Under the pieces are notes generated by a model. It ran no database searches. It worked only from the letters and a program-made list of their open reading frames with translations, and was not told the origin of the DNA. A program made the translations under genes and the position numbers. Shown here piece by piece: positions 10,036 to 23,100 of a stretch of 64,000 nucleotides of DNA (position 1 is its first letter; every line of letters begins with the position of its first letter). Origin of the DNA: Pycnopodia helianthoides (taxonomy: Eukaryota; Echinodermata; Asteroidea; Forcipulatida; Asteriidae); NCBI GenBank assembly GCA_032158295.1, contig CM063244.1, positions 29,452,241 through 29,516,240 on the forward strand. The letters run 5' to 3'.

Positions 10036-10284
10036 AAGCTGATCGATTGATCCTCGACCCATTATTAATCTCTCTCCAAAATTTTGTGGAAATCCATCCT
10101 CAACTATTTGTAGATATTCTAACAAGCAAACACACAAATACCCAACAAACAAACAAGGCAAAACTTAATCTCCTTTGAGGTAACTACATGTAACTTTAAT
10201 GTGTTGCTTTTTGTAGGATTTTTACTTCAAGTTCAATGTACGTATATGTAATGTATTCGATCTGTTTCATAATTTTAATAGCAC

Positions 10285-10400
10285 TGAAATAGCAAAGGTT
10301 GTGGGTTCGAATCCCACTTGAGTAATGTGGATTTTTTCCCCCACAGTACTCTAGAATGACTGAGTATACAGTGCTTAACATACATCGGTGAAAGGGTAAA
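10285..10400 (+). repeat. tRNA-derived SINE, family B, partial
   Basis: The B-box GTGGGTTCGAATCCCACTTG precedes the family B body, including ACTGAGTATACAGTGCTT and ACATCGGTGAAAGGGT. The A-box part is missing or diverged. Confidence 0.65.
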
Positions 10401-10522
10401 ACACAAATAACAACAATTTATCTGATTATTTAACAATGCCAAGTGCTGCTTCGTTTCAATGCTGTGCAAAGTGCAATTTTTAACACAACAAAAGCTAGAT
10501 ACAAATCCCAGTTAACTCATAT

Positions 10523-10917
10523 TTAAAGGAACATTACAGAATTGGTTTTTGCTAACAAAACTGTTGCTGGCAGTGTAAGCACTTTATGTAATCCACCATA
10601 TACACAAACTGACAAACCTGTAGAAGTTTGAGATCAATCGGCCATCTGGGTCACGAGAAAATAGTGAAAAACCGATTACACATTTGCATGAAATCATATA
10701 GATTCAACAAATGAATAAAACGCTCACTGAGCGATAAACTCCAATCAGAAAATTAGTTTATTAATTTCTCATCAAATATGGCATTTCAGACATAAATATT
10801 TCAAGGGATGCTTTCTACTATCATCATCATTAGACCGTGTAAGTTTTATGTAAATTTGTGATCAAAAAAGTATATTTTACAAGTTTTTTTCTTACCAATT
10901 CTGTAATGTTCCTTTAA
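10523..10917 (-). mobile_element. TTAA-flanked MITE, type 1, copy 3 (inverted)
   Basis: It has the same family termini, but the interior runs in the opposite orientation to the copies at 1272 and 4454. It is full length. Confidence 0.88.
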
Positions 10918-10956
10918 AACTTAAAATTAACTCACTTCTAACTTTGTTTTTAATAG

Positions 10957-11028
10957 GGCTAGATAGCTCAGTTGGTAGAGCGCCGGTACGTTAATCCGGA
11001 GGTCGTTGGTTCAAATAACGCTCTAGTC
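10957..11028 (+). tRNA. tRNA-like sequence, Asn-type anticodon GTT, probably a pseudogene
   Basis: Acceptor strands GGCTAGA and TCTAGTC pair with one wobble. The D arm GCTCAGTTGGTAGAGC is canonical. The anticodon arm CCGGT-ACGTTAA-TCCGG has a closing mismatch and anticodon GTT. The T arm GGTTCAAATAACGC pairs only if one extra base is allowed, and the usual B-box GGTTCGAATCC is altered. This suggests a tRNA pseudogene or isolated SINE head. Confidence 0.4.
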
Positions 11029-11029
11029 A

Positions 11030-11735
11030 ATTTTTCTTTGTTCAAACCCATACTATTTGTTTTTAATAGATAGAACATGTATTTTGAATTGTTGTATCCA
11101 AAGAGCAAACTTTTAAAAACAACAAAATTCCAAAGTAAAAGAGAAACCAAAAAAAAAGCAAATGCATCAAAGTGTTTATATTTATCAACTGATAGCTTTA
11201 AGTTTGTATAATGTACTGAAAGCAACATGTATTTTGATGGAATGGTAAATTTGTTCAGGGAATTAGACATGCTTCCAATGACTTGTACTGATGCCATTTT
11301 GCAAACAAATGTTTGATATAAACATATAGCAAATAAACATATACTACAGTAACTTGTGTTGTGTATTGTTTATTATTGTTCTTTTTGTTTATGTTTATCT
11401 GAAAGATGCATCCCCACAGATGCATCATAGAATTCCTTGCCAAGTTGTTGGTAACATAATATGTATGTCAATTAGCTACTTCCCTTTCATCAAGGAAGGT
11501 ATAAACTTTCATTTGTGACACTAAAAAAATAAAAAAATCCATGGACAATTTGTGATACTTCGCTAAAGGATAATAACAAAAATACTGGAGAATAGTAAAG
11601 AACACATATGTATCTACCAGTAATGATTCAAGCCGCTGGAACAAAGAGGAACAAGCAGGTGAGGGATTAAGGAATGAATTATTGTGTGAACCATCAGAGC
11701 GTCTACTGGGGAAGCATGGTGGTGCAATTTTACTA
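11030..11735. other. Gene-free AT-rich stretch
   Basis: No coding signal, clear inverted repeat or family repeat is seen. Short ORFs here have no recognisable motif. Confidence 0.4.
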
Positions 11736-11739
11736 CGAT

Positions 11740-11965
11740 ACCAGAAACTCCTAGGCAAGCCCCTTCTCTTTCACGACGAGTGTTGTGGGTTCATTTACGC
11801 ACGTTACACAACACACGGGACCTACGGCTTTACGTCCCAACCAAAGAACAAAGCAATAATCGTCAAGTGCCTTTCTGAAGGACACAAGCGCCATGACCGG
11901 GATTCCAACCCACACTCTGCTGATCAGAAACACCAGAACTTGAGTGCAGGGAACTAGACCATCTC
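11740..11965 (-). repeat. tRNA-derived SINE, family C, inverted copy
   Basis: The reverse complement shows CTGATCAGCAGAGTG, a diverged B-box GGTTGGAATCCCGG, TTGGGACGTAAAGC and AGAGAAGGGGCTTGCC, matching the copy at 5290. Confidence 0.72.
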
Positions 11966-12545
11966 GCTACAACACTTCAAATAAGATACAAATGAGTTTG
12001 TCAGCACCTGATATCTTGCATAATAGCCATGATCAAACAAATTTACCTTGGAGCCCAAGGAAAAAGGAAATGCACTTTTATTTTCACATAATTTTCTTGA
12101 GGGTAATAAAGAACTGTAAGAAATATTTCTCCTGTGCCACCAATACTTTCGCAGTGCAGTTAGTTGCCTCAAAGTTGTCTATATAATAAATTAGTGTTGC
12201 AGTCAAAACTGCAAATCAGAGACCTAGACCAAGAACTGACGGTTTCACACCGAAACTGAGACCAAGACCTGAAAGGGGAGACCAGTCTGAAGACCTAAAA
12301 AACAAAAACAAAATGACAAGACCCAAATACCATTTAAAAACAGGTGCGGTTCGTTTGATAAAACAACAAAGTTGACTAGTATTTCCCATATAGGTTTCCA
12401 CACCTTGTTTACACTGCCCCGTCATTGTTTGCAACTTCCAACGCCTCAGCCAAGGACATCTTTGCTAAGGACATCTATGTAACAACCACGAGAAATTGAA
12501 AATATATCAAACTCAAAAATGGTTTCTGCATTCTGTAAGGAACCA

Positions 12546-12772
12546 GGGGCTGATTTCACAAAGAGATAAGACTAGTCTTATCTGAAGTTAGGACCAGTTA
12601 CTGTCTAACTAGACTAGTCCTATCTTACATTGTCTAGGACTAGTCTAAGTTGGACATACTTAGACTATCCTATCTCTTAGCATTCTAGACTAGTCCTAAG
12701 TGGACCAGTACTGGGATAGCCTACTTCATGTCTAGGATAGTCTAATTGGAAGAGTTTTGTGAAATCGACCCC
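12546..12772. mobile_element. Foldback element with ACTAGTC-rich arms
   Basis: It starts GGGGCTGATTTCACAAAGAG and ends TTTTGTGAAATCGACCCC in inverted orientation. The interior is built from repeated GACTAGTCCTA-type motifs on both arms. It is non-coding. Confidence 0.8.
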
Positions 12773-12779
12773 AGATCTC

Positions 12780-13150
12780 AAAATCCTTCCCAAAAGTATG
12801 ACAAGAAAAAAAAAACAGTGGATGACTTAATTTTAACAAAATCTAATTTTATTGGTCAAATGAATATCATAGAGCAATACCCAATACTAGCCCATTAACA
12901 CTAATCATTATCTCTTAAAACAAGTACAATTCTAATGATTAAAATAGTTTCATAACTAAGTAAAAATACCTCATTTTTGTAATAAATTAAAACCCAAACT
13001 ATTTGGCCAATCACAGAACACAATATACATGTATATCTCAATTTGGGGGTCCAGAATACTTGAAACTGAGTACAAGATAAAAGCCGAGAAAAATTAGATT
13101 GTTGTAACTATTTGGCAGACATGGAATAAAGTTGTATTTCATAATGCACA
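12780..13150. other. Gene-free stretch
   Basis: AT-rich intergenic sequence; I see nothing in it. Confidence 0.4.
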
Positions 13151-13154
13151 TACA

Positions 13155-13390
13155 AATCCTTGCCATTTGATTGGTGGAACACATGTCACCTCTCATCCTT
13201 TATTTTGCCATGAAAACTCCCACAACGCTCCAAAAGTTCATATAGAAGTCCTAATATGGATAACTATTGAACGATTTGTAGCGTGGTTACCTGCACATTT
13301 GTCCAAATATGGCAAGGTCATGTCACAACGAACATTGTTGGAGTCTACATGGAGCCATCCACCTTGTGTAGAAAGAGTATGAGGTGGACA
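13155..13390 (-). repeat. Dispersed repeat shared with the ABCC9-like promoter, copy A
   Basis: The reverse complement shows CCATGTAGACTCCAACAATG, TTGTGACATGACCTTGC, TTTGGAGCGTTGTGGGAG and GTGTTCCACCAATCAAATGG. It matches 48936-49160 in the same order with moderate divergence. Confidence 0.75.
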
Positions 13391-13488
13391 AGTTGTCATG
13401 TCTATTTTGTGTTCATTGTGAAACAAATTTCAAATGACAAGAATCTATGCGTGAGTTATATAAAACAAATTTTGAATGCATTTCATTC

Positions 13489-13608
13489 GTGCATTGTCGC
13501 AGAATATAATCACTTAGTGAAATCTGGCTTTTCCATTTCACTCGGCTTTGCCTTGTGAAATGGAACAGTCCAGATGTCACCTCGTGATTATATTCTGCAT
13601 CAATGCAC
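13489..13608. mobile_element. Short foldback element
   Basis: GCATTGTCGCAGAATATAAT is inverted at 13579-13606 as ATTATATTCTGCATCAATGC. Inner arms CTTAGTGAAATCTGG and CCAGATGTCACCTCG also pair in part. Confidence 0.65.
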
Positions 13609-14197
13609 TCATATGCACCCAGTGTTTGTAAAACAATGTACATTGCATAAGCATACAAGTATGTTCTATTTCTGGCTGAAGAGATCTATTTAGCTTAAAA
13701 ATTTACAGTAATAACCCATTTTTGCCGATAAAATAATCTTAACTACAGCATTAACATATACAACACTAGTTTCCTGAAATCAATAATTTTCAAGGAAATG
13801 AGGAAGATGCAAAAGTAAACAATCTATTGTTACACAGAAACTCATGGGAACACATTTTCATAGATTTAGAGAGATATTCAAACATTTCACTACTGCCAGG
13901 AAAAGCATATATATATATATCCGGAATTAAAACCGTCAAAATAATAACTATAATATGATAATATAAGTATTTCATCTAAAATAAAAATTCTTTTAATTAC
14001 ATCTTTTCAAATAGTGTGAACATTGCAGCCCTAATCAATTCCAAACAGAATAATTTCCTTTGTCAAAAACGTCAGACGGAGGACATAAACAAAACTCCAC
14101 ATATTTTGGGCGGCAGTTTGTGGAAATTCCAGAAATCACTTCACCAATGGGAAGATAATGTGTGTGACCTCACCATTGCTGCACAAGTTTCCTATTT

Positions 14198-14383
14198 GGC
14201 CCAGTCTTATAAAGCTGCTCAAGCACAATATGGCCCTAACCAAATTTTTCTGCCGAGCATAAAATTGCAGGGAACCGGTCACTGCACTACCTGTTAGTTT
14301 GGCTGGTAACCCGTTTCTGTTAAGCAAGATTTTTATGTGCTAAGCAATATTATTGTACTTAACAGCCTGGTGAAATTAGGCCC
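14198..14383. mobile_element. GGGCCC foldback element, copy 3 (diverged)
   Basis: GGCCCAGTCTTATAAAGCTG and the inverted CTGGTGAAATTAGGCC form the ends, with internal GCTAAGCA motifs. A second fragment follows at 14408-14470, ending CTATGAAATTGGGCC. Confidence 0.65.
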
Positions 14384-14479
14384 TGCTATATTCAAATGAT
14401 AGTATTAACTGGAAGCAATCATGCTTAAGCAGCTCTTTTTGTGCTTAAGCACATCTATGAAATTGGGCCTTAGTTTTGT

Positions 14480-15855
14480 AAGGGCTAAGTCCATTCTATT
14501 GACTTCCATACAGCCAAGTTTTATGTGGAAAGCCCTCCATATGAATGACGTGTTTTGAAAGATCAGAACACATAATAATACTATATATCTATTCCTTTTC
14601 AATCATGGTACAGTACAAATTTCATCAAGTGTTGATTTTAATTTCCGTGCATTCCACTTGCGCAATTGTAAAAGCTCACCAACGTTTGCAAACAAATTAT
14701 AGTGGAACACAATGTTCGCCGTCAACAATGGCCAGCGTTACCAACACATGGTGAACATAATTCTGAGGTGTTTGCGGGTGTTTTAAAAATGGCCTACGTT
14801 TTTTTAAATGGCAGAAAGATAAATTGCTAATGTTGTTTTGTTGTCAAACAAATTTAATTAGAATGTAAATTTCAGAGGTGGGTATTGACGCAAAGTTGGA
14901 TATAAAAAATTTGAAGAAAATGGCATGAGCTTGGGCCGCCATATTGTTATTGGTCAAGGTGTTTTGCTCTCACATACATGTAATTGGTTCCACTGAGTGT
15001 GAATGATGGTGTAAACGTTGGCTATACGTTTGCGCAACAAAAATGAAGGCCTGGCTTCATTATAATACAAATGCAGAGCAAAACTAAGCAGCTTACCTAG
15101 TACAAATTATTTGCACAAACTAACTTGAAAATCTCACGTGTAAATCTCAGTAAATGTATATGATGTCGTTGCTGTGTTTTCAGTGTCACATGCAGTACTG
15201 ACTCATTAGAACGCCACAAGAAAATATCACTGGAACCAAGTGAAGGTTTGATGTACCATTCTTGCAGTCACACTTTTTTAACTAAATGTCTGATTGGATT
15301 CTACCACCACTGTACAGTCCAAACCACTCCATAAAAACCACCCCAAAATGTTTGACCTACCCCACTCCCCACCCCCCTAAAAAAAAGAAGAATGACGACA
15401 TTTAGCCTTTTTTAACATTACACTGACCAACTTCACAAAAATATAATTAGAACTTTGTGCTATATGTGATACCAATTCACATCTTTTATTGCCCTTATAC
15501 TCATTTTTATTCTTCTACAAATGTATGATTGGTATCAACAGAAGCACCTGTGTTGGCTGAAAGTCAGAGAGATTTAACATTTTTGATTTAAAAATATCTG
15601 CTATTACTCTCGATGTGATTTAACCATCATGAAATAGGGTTGGACATTTTTTTTTGTGACCTCTGTTGCCCTGGTCTTGGTTTCCAAGTAGCCGTAGTTG
15701 AGCCTCCGTCTGCGCTACACTTACAAGTACAGTGCATCGAAGACGAATGTCCAACCTGGGCTGGTCTTCAAGAAAAGAAGTCACGCAGCTCCAACTAACC
15801 AAATAGTACTGCATTTTTGCCTCATCACTAACTGACTAGTTTCAAGAAATTAAAG
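14480..15855. other. Gene-free stretch
   Basis: No supported gene is seen. The segment GACCTCTGTTGCCCTGGTCT near 15659 recurs almost exactly near 30072, so a dispersed repeat fragment is present. The remainder is AT-rich and plain. Confidence 0.4.
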
Positions 15856-15861
15856 GCCTAC

Positions 15862-16197
15862 TTAAAGGGTGTGCATGCCACTGGTGAGGTTGAGAAAATA
15901 AATGTTCATAGATTTGCACACAACTTTGGTATAAAGATGGTCATGGTGGAAACCTTCCCTTGAAATATTTTGGCCTGAAATGCTTTAGATTTTTTAGAAA
16001 TGAGTAAAACAGTTAGTTTTGATCTCGCGTTTGAAAACAGTGAAAACATATGTTTTGTTCTTCACTTTTTTTCTTTGGACTCCGATGACTGATTGAGCTT
16101 AAACTTTCACAGGTTTGTTATTTTATGTTTATGTTGGGTCACATAAAGTATCGACAGTGGTTAATCGACAATTAAAAATGTTTTCCATGTGCTTTAA
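15862..16197 (+). mobile_element. TTAA-flanked MITE, diverged relative of type 2
   Basis: It starts TTAAAGGGTGTGCATGCCAC and ends near TTAA at 16194. The interior keeps the family core (AAACTTTCACAGGTTTGTTA and GAAATATTTTGGCCTGAAAT). Its ends differ from both main types. Confidence 0.65.
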
Positions 16198-16838
16198 TGG
16201 AAAGCTTGCTTCTTGAGGAAAGCTTACATCTTGAGGGAAAAAACAGCACAGGACATTAACTCTTTGTTGCTTGGTTTCAAGCTGCCACTAAACAGAACTT
16301 GACAGTTGCATTTTTACACTTTTTTTTTCTATGTGTAGAAATGAAAAAGTGTTGGTTAACAACTTCTTATTGGATAAAATATTTAAGTTTTGTGCAGTCA
16401 CTTAGAGGGGCAATAATGCAAAGGATGGCTTGTACTGAAGCATGCAAGTACTGGTTCCAGAGTTTTAAAAACATGCTATGCCTTCATTTTAAGTAAGGTT
16501 AAAATTCATTGCAGAAGTGAGAGACCTACAGACTACAATGCTGTGTGTTTGTGTGTACAATACGTGTACTTGTGTACAACACCAAACACATGCTCAGCAT
16601 GTACATCATACACAGTACCTTACTTAACAAATGAACATTGAGGCCATTAACCATTAACAATTCTGATTGGTCAATGTGTAAAATAGTACGGTCAGTTGAC
16701 CAATAGGGAGGGCCGATGTGTACTCGTGGGATGATACGTTGGTTAGTCTACAGTGTGAAGAATAGAGTCCCTCATAATAGAAGAACAATTAAAAGTGAAG
16801 AGGTCAAATCAGAGGTCAAATCTGAGATGAATCTTCCA

Positions 16839-17189
16839 TCATTCAGCCATTGATGCCATGGCTGGCCTAAAGATGCCATTCAGGAAGAATTCTCGCTCAA
16901 GCTGTGACAGCATGTCAAACGGCCGCGGCTCATCGCAAAACTTGCACTCCAGCAAGATGGGCTGCCTGTTGACCTTGGACGTATCCAGGTCCAGGCCGCA
17001 GTCTGTCCAAGAGCGCGCCATAGACTCAACAAACTTATCCATCATGGCTGGGGTGTGGAACGGCGTGGGTGCGATGCGGAGACGTTCCTCACCTGGGGCC
17101 ACGGTCGGGGAATTGATTGCTTGAACATAGATGCCACACTTTTGAAGAAGGTAGTTAGCCACTTTTGTACAGTCTTCTGCGTTGCCAAC
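16839..17189 (-). CDS. ALAS1: ALAS coding exon 9 (terminal)
   Basis: It encodes [36 protein letters not shown] and the C terminus, with the stop ending at 16839. The acceptor is CTTGCAG before 17189. The last ~25 residues diverge from vertebrates, as is usual. Confidence 0.95.
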   Translation of the reverse strand, partial: VGNAEDCTKVANYLLQKCGIYVQAINSPTVAPGEERLRIAPTPFHTPAMMDKFVESMARSWTDCGLDLDTSKVNRQPILLECKFCDEPRPFDMLSQLEREFFLNGIFRPAMASMAE

Positions 17190-20100
17190 CTGCAAGTGAA
17201 GAACCAGTCAACAGAGTACTTGAATAACATTCTTAAAAACACATTGGAAGAATAGAAGGCAGACATAAAATTATTCAATTGATTTCAAAAATTGTTATGC
17301 AGAGATAGTACTTAACGCATTTTTTATTGTTTTGTAATCTGAAAACTGGTATGGTATTGACCTTGATAATTTCTTAAATCTACATGTACATGCTGAAGGC
17401 TGATGTTCTTTTTATGAATAATAATAATGGCATTTATATAGAGCCATTATGATACTCAATGGCACAATAGACATTACTACCATTTGTGCCACATATTGCA
17501 CTACTTAAACCATCTCAGCTCCCTAAGGAGTATACAGCCTGTGCTGCCGAGTATGTAGCACACCAAGCTAAATCAATCACAACAAACCAATCCCTGCCCT
17601 CATGTACCCATTTACTCCTGGGTAAAGAGAATGAGGCTGCATCCAAATTGGCGGCTATGCTACACTACGTATATTGCTAAGGGTGTTGCTAAGGACAACC
17701 TCTACTTTAACGCATAATAATGCAACGATCAAGCCATAACCGAAGCTGTAGCCGCAAATTCGGACACAGCCTAAATTACAGTTTAGTGTCTTGATAAAGG
17801 TCACAAGTGTCATGACTGGGATTCGAACCCACGGTCCACCAGAGCTCAAGTCCTAGAATAGAATACTCAGTCAATAACTGAATCAATAATGAGCAAGAGA
17901 TGAACAGATGGCATACAGAAACAACAAAAAGATTATTGTCACCTCCAGGTTGGTCTAGTAACTTACATGGATAGGAATGATATGACTGGGACAGGTAATG
18001 ACTGGCAGGCCAACTTCCTTGAGTCTGCTTCGTAGTTCTCTCACTACTTCCTGATGACGCTCTCTTAAAGCTTGGCCTTCTGGACTACTAAGTACCTACA
18101 AAACACACACAAAGGTAGACTGGTGTTTAAAAGAGTAGTTTGGAAAGTATCACTAATAGCAAAGTGCCCTATTTAAAAAAAAAAGTTTAAGCAGAGAATA
18201 TTGCTTAGCAATTTTCAATGCTTGGATTCAATCACAAAAGTGAAAACCATACAGCGTTTTGGCAATTACATTGTGTACTTGGCAATCCCCACTGTCACCA
18301 CAACAAAATTGTGCAGCAAGAATAATCGTGTGATGACCGCAGGTAAGTTGAGTCAATACCGTAGAGTTATATAACACAACTAGAGGATGTACAAAACCTT
18401 GTGACCTGGCCCGACCAGAAGCATTTTTGCCCACTCAGAAAATGGTGCTGACCATCGTGTAACACAGGTCACACACCAGTTCACACAACTATCATTTTGT
18501 ACGTGGGCCTCGGTATTTAATTTACAGGTAGGGATTCATGCCCATGGTGGGACAGCACAGTTACCTGTGTGTAATAACAAGTGCGCCCTCTAGTTCTATT
18601 ATATAACTCTATATGGTCAATACATATCAACATACTCTATGGTCTCCTGTTAGTTGTATATAACAGCAAAAGAGCCTCCAATTACAGACAAGAATAGAAT
18701 AATAAATACAAATTGTTATATATAAATATATTTAAATTTATATATATACATGTTTATAATTAATAATTAAATAATTTCAAATTTGTTCAAATAAATAAGA
18801 CACTGAAATAAATAATAATGAAAAAACGAATAAAGAAAAATAGAAAATGGATGAATTATTAAAGGAAACAATCAAACAATAATCAATACTATGAACAATA
18901 GAAACAAATCTCACATCCCTTTCTCAAACAAGTATCAGTTACTTGTATAAGACAAGTAGAACAGAAAAAACAAGACAGAAAAATAAACAAGGAAATAAAA
19001 TACCCCAAAGCAACCAATCATCTTATCAATACTACAAAGACATCTCAAACCCACATCACAATAACCATCAGTCTGGTTCATGATAAAGCACATCAACACT
19101 AAAGCACGATTGACTTCCTTTAAAGGCCCTGTACACTATTGGTAAGACCGAAAAACACAATGTTCACAGATTCACACATAACTTACATGATTTAAAGTAA
19201 GTAATGGTAGAAAGGGTTCCTTAAAATATTCCTGCCTAAAATGCTATCGTTTCTGAGAAACAAGTAAAACAATAGTAATTATTGCGCACGATAATTTGAA
19301 AAAACAGAAAACACATAAGATCTCTTTTCACTATTTTCTCGTGACCTCGATGACCAATTGAGCTCAAACTTTCACAGGTTTGTTTGGTCATGCATATGTT
19401 TTTAAAATCACACAAAATGTGGACACTGATTTTGAGCTGTTACCAAAAGTGTACAATACCTTTAACAGCCCTCACTCTTGTATGACCTCTATTCAGGATG
19501 GAAATGTGGGAGGGGCTTGTGCAGGTCAACTTTCATAAAATAGTATACACACAATGAATGCTTGCGAGTACAATAGTGTCACTACTTGGTTTATATATAC
19601 ATCCAAGAAGACCTTTTTATTTTCATTGGAAGATAACATTATAAGAATAAACAAATTGTAAAAGATTGTATTCTGGCACCTACTACGAGGGTGTTTTGTA
19701 CAGGGCCCAATTCATAGAGCTGCTTAAGCAGTAAAAGTAGCTAAGCACAACAAAATTATGCTTACTGGAATACGGTTACCAGCCAAACTACCATGTCACA
19801 TGTACAATTTGTGACCGGTATCCTGCTGATACCTGCTTAGCAGAAAATTGTGAAATTGGGCCCTGCTGTGTTTAACCCATAGCGTGGTTTAAAGAACAAT
19901 AGTAAATAAGGATAGGAAGATATGCACGGCTTATCACTGGGTCAGGCATTGCAATCTTATCTACGCCTAAACAATTTGGTTGAAGTGACAACAGAAAGGA
20001 GGATATTGGAGGATTGAGGTCACCTGTAAGCAAAAAGGCCTTTAAGAGAATAAGGGTTAATGAATGCCATGTGACCTTCAATCCTCCAATCAAATGACAA

Positions 20101-23100
20101 GGTATCATGAGGAACTTACTTGTATTGAGGCAATAGCACCAGCTAAGATCATTGGAGGTAGTGCTGTGGTGAATATGAACCCAGCCGCGTAGCTTCGTAC
20201 CATATCAATCAGATCTGATGACCCAACGATGTAACCACCAAGCATACCATATGCCTTACCTGAAGAAATAATGGGTTAACACAGTTATGACTTGAGTACC
20301 GCAAGGGAGGGGTGTGAGGGGGTCTCATCCTTAATGTTCAGTTTATGGAAGAATAAATGAAACAAAATGGAATTGTTTTGTGGCCAATTTTTTCTTTGAA
20401 GGCACAGAACAGTTGTTAAATGACATGAGTTCATGTTTGGTGACAACCAGGGCAGAGTCATTGCTGACAAAAAGGTCTGAACTTAGGATGTTGGACTGAC
20501 GACTGCACTAGTAAACTGATTATGCTTTCGTAGGCTCGGGCATACCACCATAATCAGAGTCCCAACAGTTTGGGTGTTGAGTTACTGAATGGTGTTGGAT
20601 TTTGTTAGAGTGAGAAAGGATTAAACCAAAAACAGGTCAAGTGCACGTAGGCCCCTAGGCCCAGCCACCACAACAACTGTGTCACACCAGCACCAACATG
20701 ACCAAACTAAAAAATCCTATGAATCTGTGATGACTGTATGAAGAATTGAACCATGTCACACACAACAAAAACACAATGCAGTAATCTAAATGGCAGCCGT
20801 TTGTTAAATATCAAACTTTCAGGCACGCTGACAAGGTTGTGATTGGTCGATGCAGTAAGGGGCGGAGCCAAATGGATTGGTCCCTCCTTCCTTTCTTACC
20901 TAATGTACCAGAGATGATATCGATGTCATCGACACAGTGATCTCGCTCAGCAACCCCAGCCCCATGGTCTCCATATAAACCCACAGCATGAACCTCATCA
21001 ACAAAGGTAATAGCTCCATAACGATGGGCTACATCGCACAGCTCTTTCAATGGGGATACATCACCTGAAACAAATATCAACATCGATATCGATTTTAAAA
21101 TAGAAAAATTAATTTTTTTCTCATTCTTAACTCTTCACCCAGAAATTGGAAAAAAAGTGGACCAAAGATTGGAGTAAAAAAAATTGATTACAAAAGGAAT
21201 AAGATTTTGTTTTATTAAAGGGGGCTCTAAGGTCAAAGTCAGTTAGAGTTCTTATCAAAGTGAAAAACATCAAATTCTTTAAACTCATAATGAAATAGTT
21301 TTTTTTTTTCCCAATTTGATACTTTTTGAGAGTGAAATTTGAAACATGACGTCATTGAATGGGTCTGTACATTCCACACAGGTAATGTTTGTTACTCAAG
21401 AGGTCAAATTCAATGCCGTTCTGATTGGGACGTCATTGAATGGGTCTGTACATTCCACACAGGTAATGTTTGTTACTCAAGAGGTCAAATTCAATGCCGT
21501 TCTGATTGGGACATCATTGAATGGTCTGTACATTCCACACAGGTAATGTTGTTACTCAAGAGGTCAAATTCAATGCCGTTCTGATTGGGACGTCATTGAA
21601 TGGGTCTGTACATTCCACACAGGTAATGTTTGTTACTCAAGAGGTCAAATTCAATGCCGTTCTGATTGGGACATCATTGAATGGGTCTGTACATTCCACA
21701 CAGGTAATGTTTGTTACTCAAGAGGTCAAATTCAATGCCGTTCTGATTGGGACATCATTGAATGGGTCTGTACATTCCACACAGGTAATGTTTGTTACTC
21801 AAGAGGTCAAATTCAATGCCGTTCTGATTGGGACGTCATTGAATGGGTCTGTACATTCCACACAGGTAATGTTTGTTACTCAAGAGGTCAAATTCAATGC
21901 CGTTCTGATTGGGACGTCATTGAATGGGTCTGTACATTCCACACAGGTAATGTTTGTTACTCAAGAGGTCAAATTCAATGCCGTTCTGATTGGGACGTCA
22001 TTGAATGGGTCTGTACATTCCACACAGGTAATGTTTGTTACTCAAGAGGTCAAATTCAATGCCGTTCTGATTGGGACTTCATTGAATGGGTCTGTACATT
22101 CCACACAGGTAATGTTTGTTACTCAAGAGGTCAAATTCAATGCCGTTCTGATTGGGACATCATTGAATGGGTCTGTACATTCCACACAGGTAATGTTTGT
22201 TACTCAAGAGGTCAAATTCAATGCCGTTCTGATTGGGACGTCATTGAATGGGTCTGTACATTCCACACAGGTAATGTTTGTTACTCAAGAGGTCAAATTC
22301 AATGCCGTTCTGATTGGGACGTCATTGAATGGGTCTGTACATTCCACACAGGTAATGTTTGTTACTCAAGAGGTCAAATTCAATGCCGTTCTGATTGGGA
22401 CATCATTGAATGGGTCTGTACATTCCACACAGGTAATGTTTGTTACTCAAGAGGTCAAATTCAATGCCGTTCTGATTGGGACATCATTGAATGGGTCTGT
22501 ACATTCCACACAGGTAATGTTTGTTACTCAAGAGGTCAAATTCAATGCCGTTCTGATTGGGACGTCATTGAATGGGTCTGTACATTCCACACAGGTAATG
22601 TTTGTTACTCAAGAGGTCAAATTCAATGCCGTTCTGATTGGGACATCATTGAATGGGTCTGTACATTCCACACAGGTAATGTTTGTTACTCAAGAGGTCA
22701 AATTCAATGCCGTTCTGATTGGGACGTCATTGGATGTTTTTCGAATGTTGACAAACTTTGCCAGTGTGGAAGGTTATACAATACAATAGCATTTTATACT
22801 GTTTCAACATGAGGTTAGAGGCTGTAACTCTTTTTTCACTTGAACGGGATTCTATTGGAAAAAATAGTTAATCACAAGACTGATTTATGATGTTGGAGCC
22901 TCTAAGCCCTAACATGAAGTTTTGCTCATTTATAATGATGTCATGAAAGCTTGTATAACAACTGAACTTTCTCCAGACAGTCAAGGCCAAATTGGATGTG
23001 AATATCTACTCCTTATAAAACCAACCCACCAGAACTGATTCAAGGTATTTTCGATTCAAAATTCTTTGACAAAATCTCCCTTTATATAATTGCAACGCTT

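Noticed and set aside
10957..11028. Functional tRNA-Asn gene
   Set aside because: The T arm does not pair without an extra base and the B-box is altered; kept only as tRNA-like.
21521..22789. 422-codon repetitive ORF
   Set aside because: It is a by-product of an 81-bp intronic tandem repeat whose period is a multiple of three.
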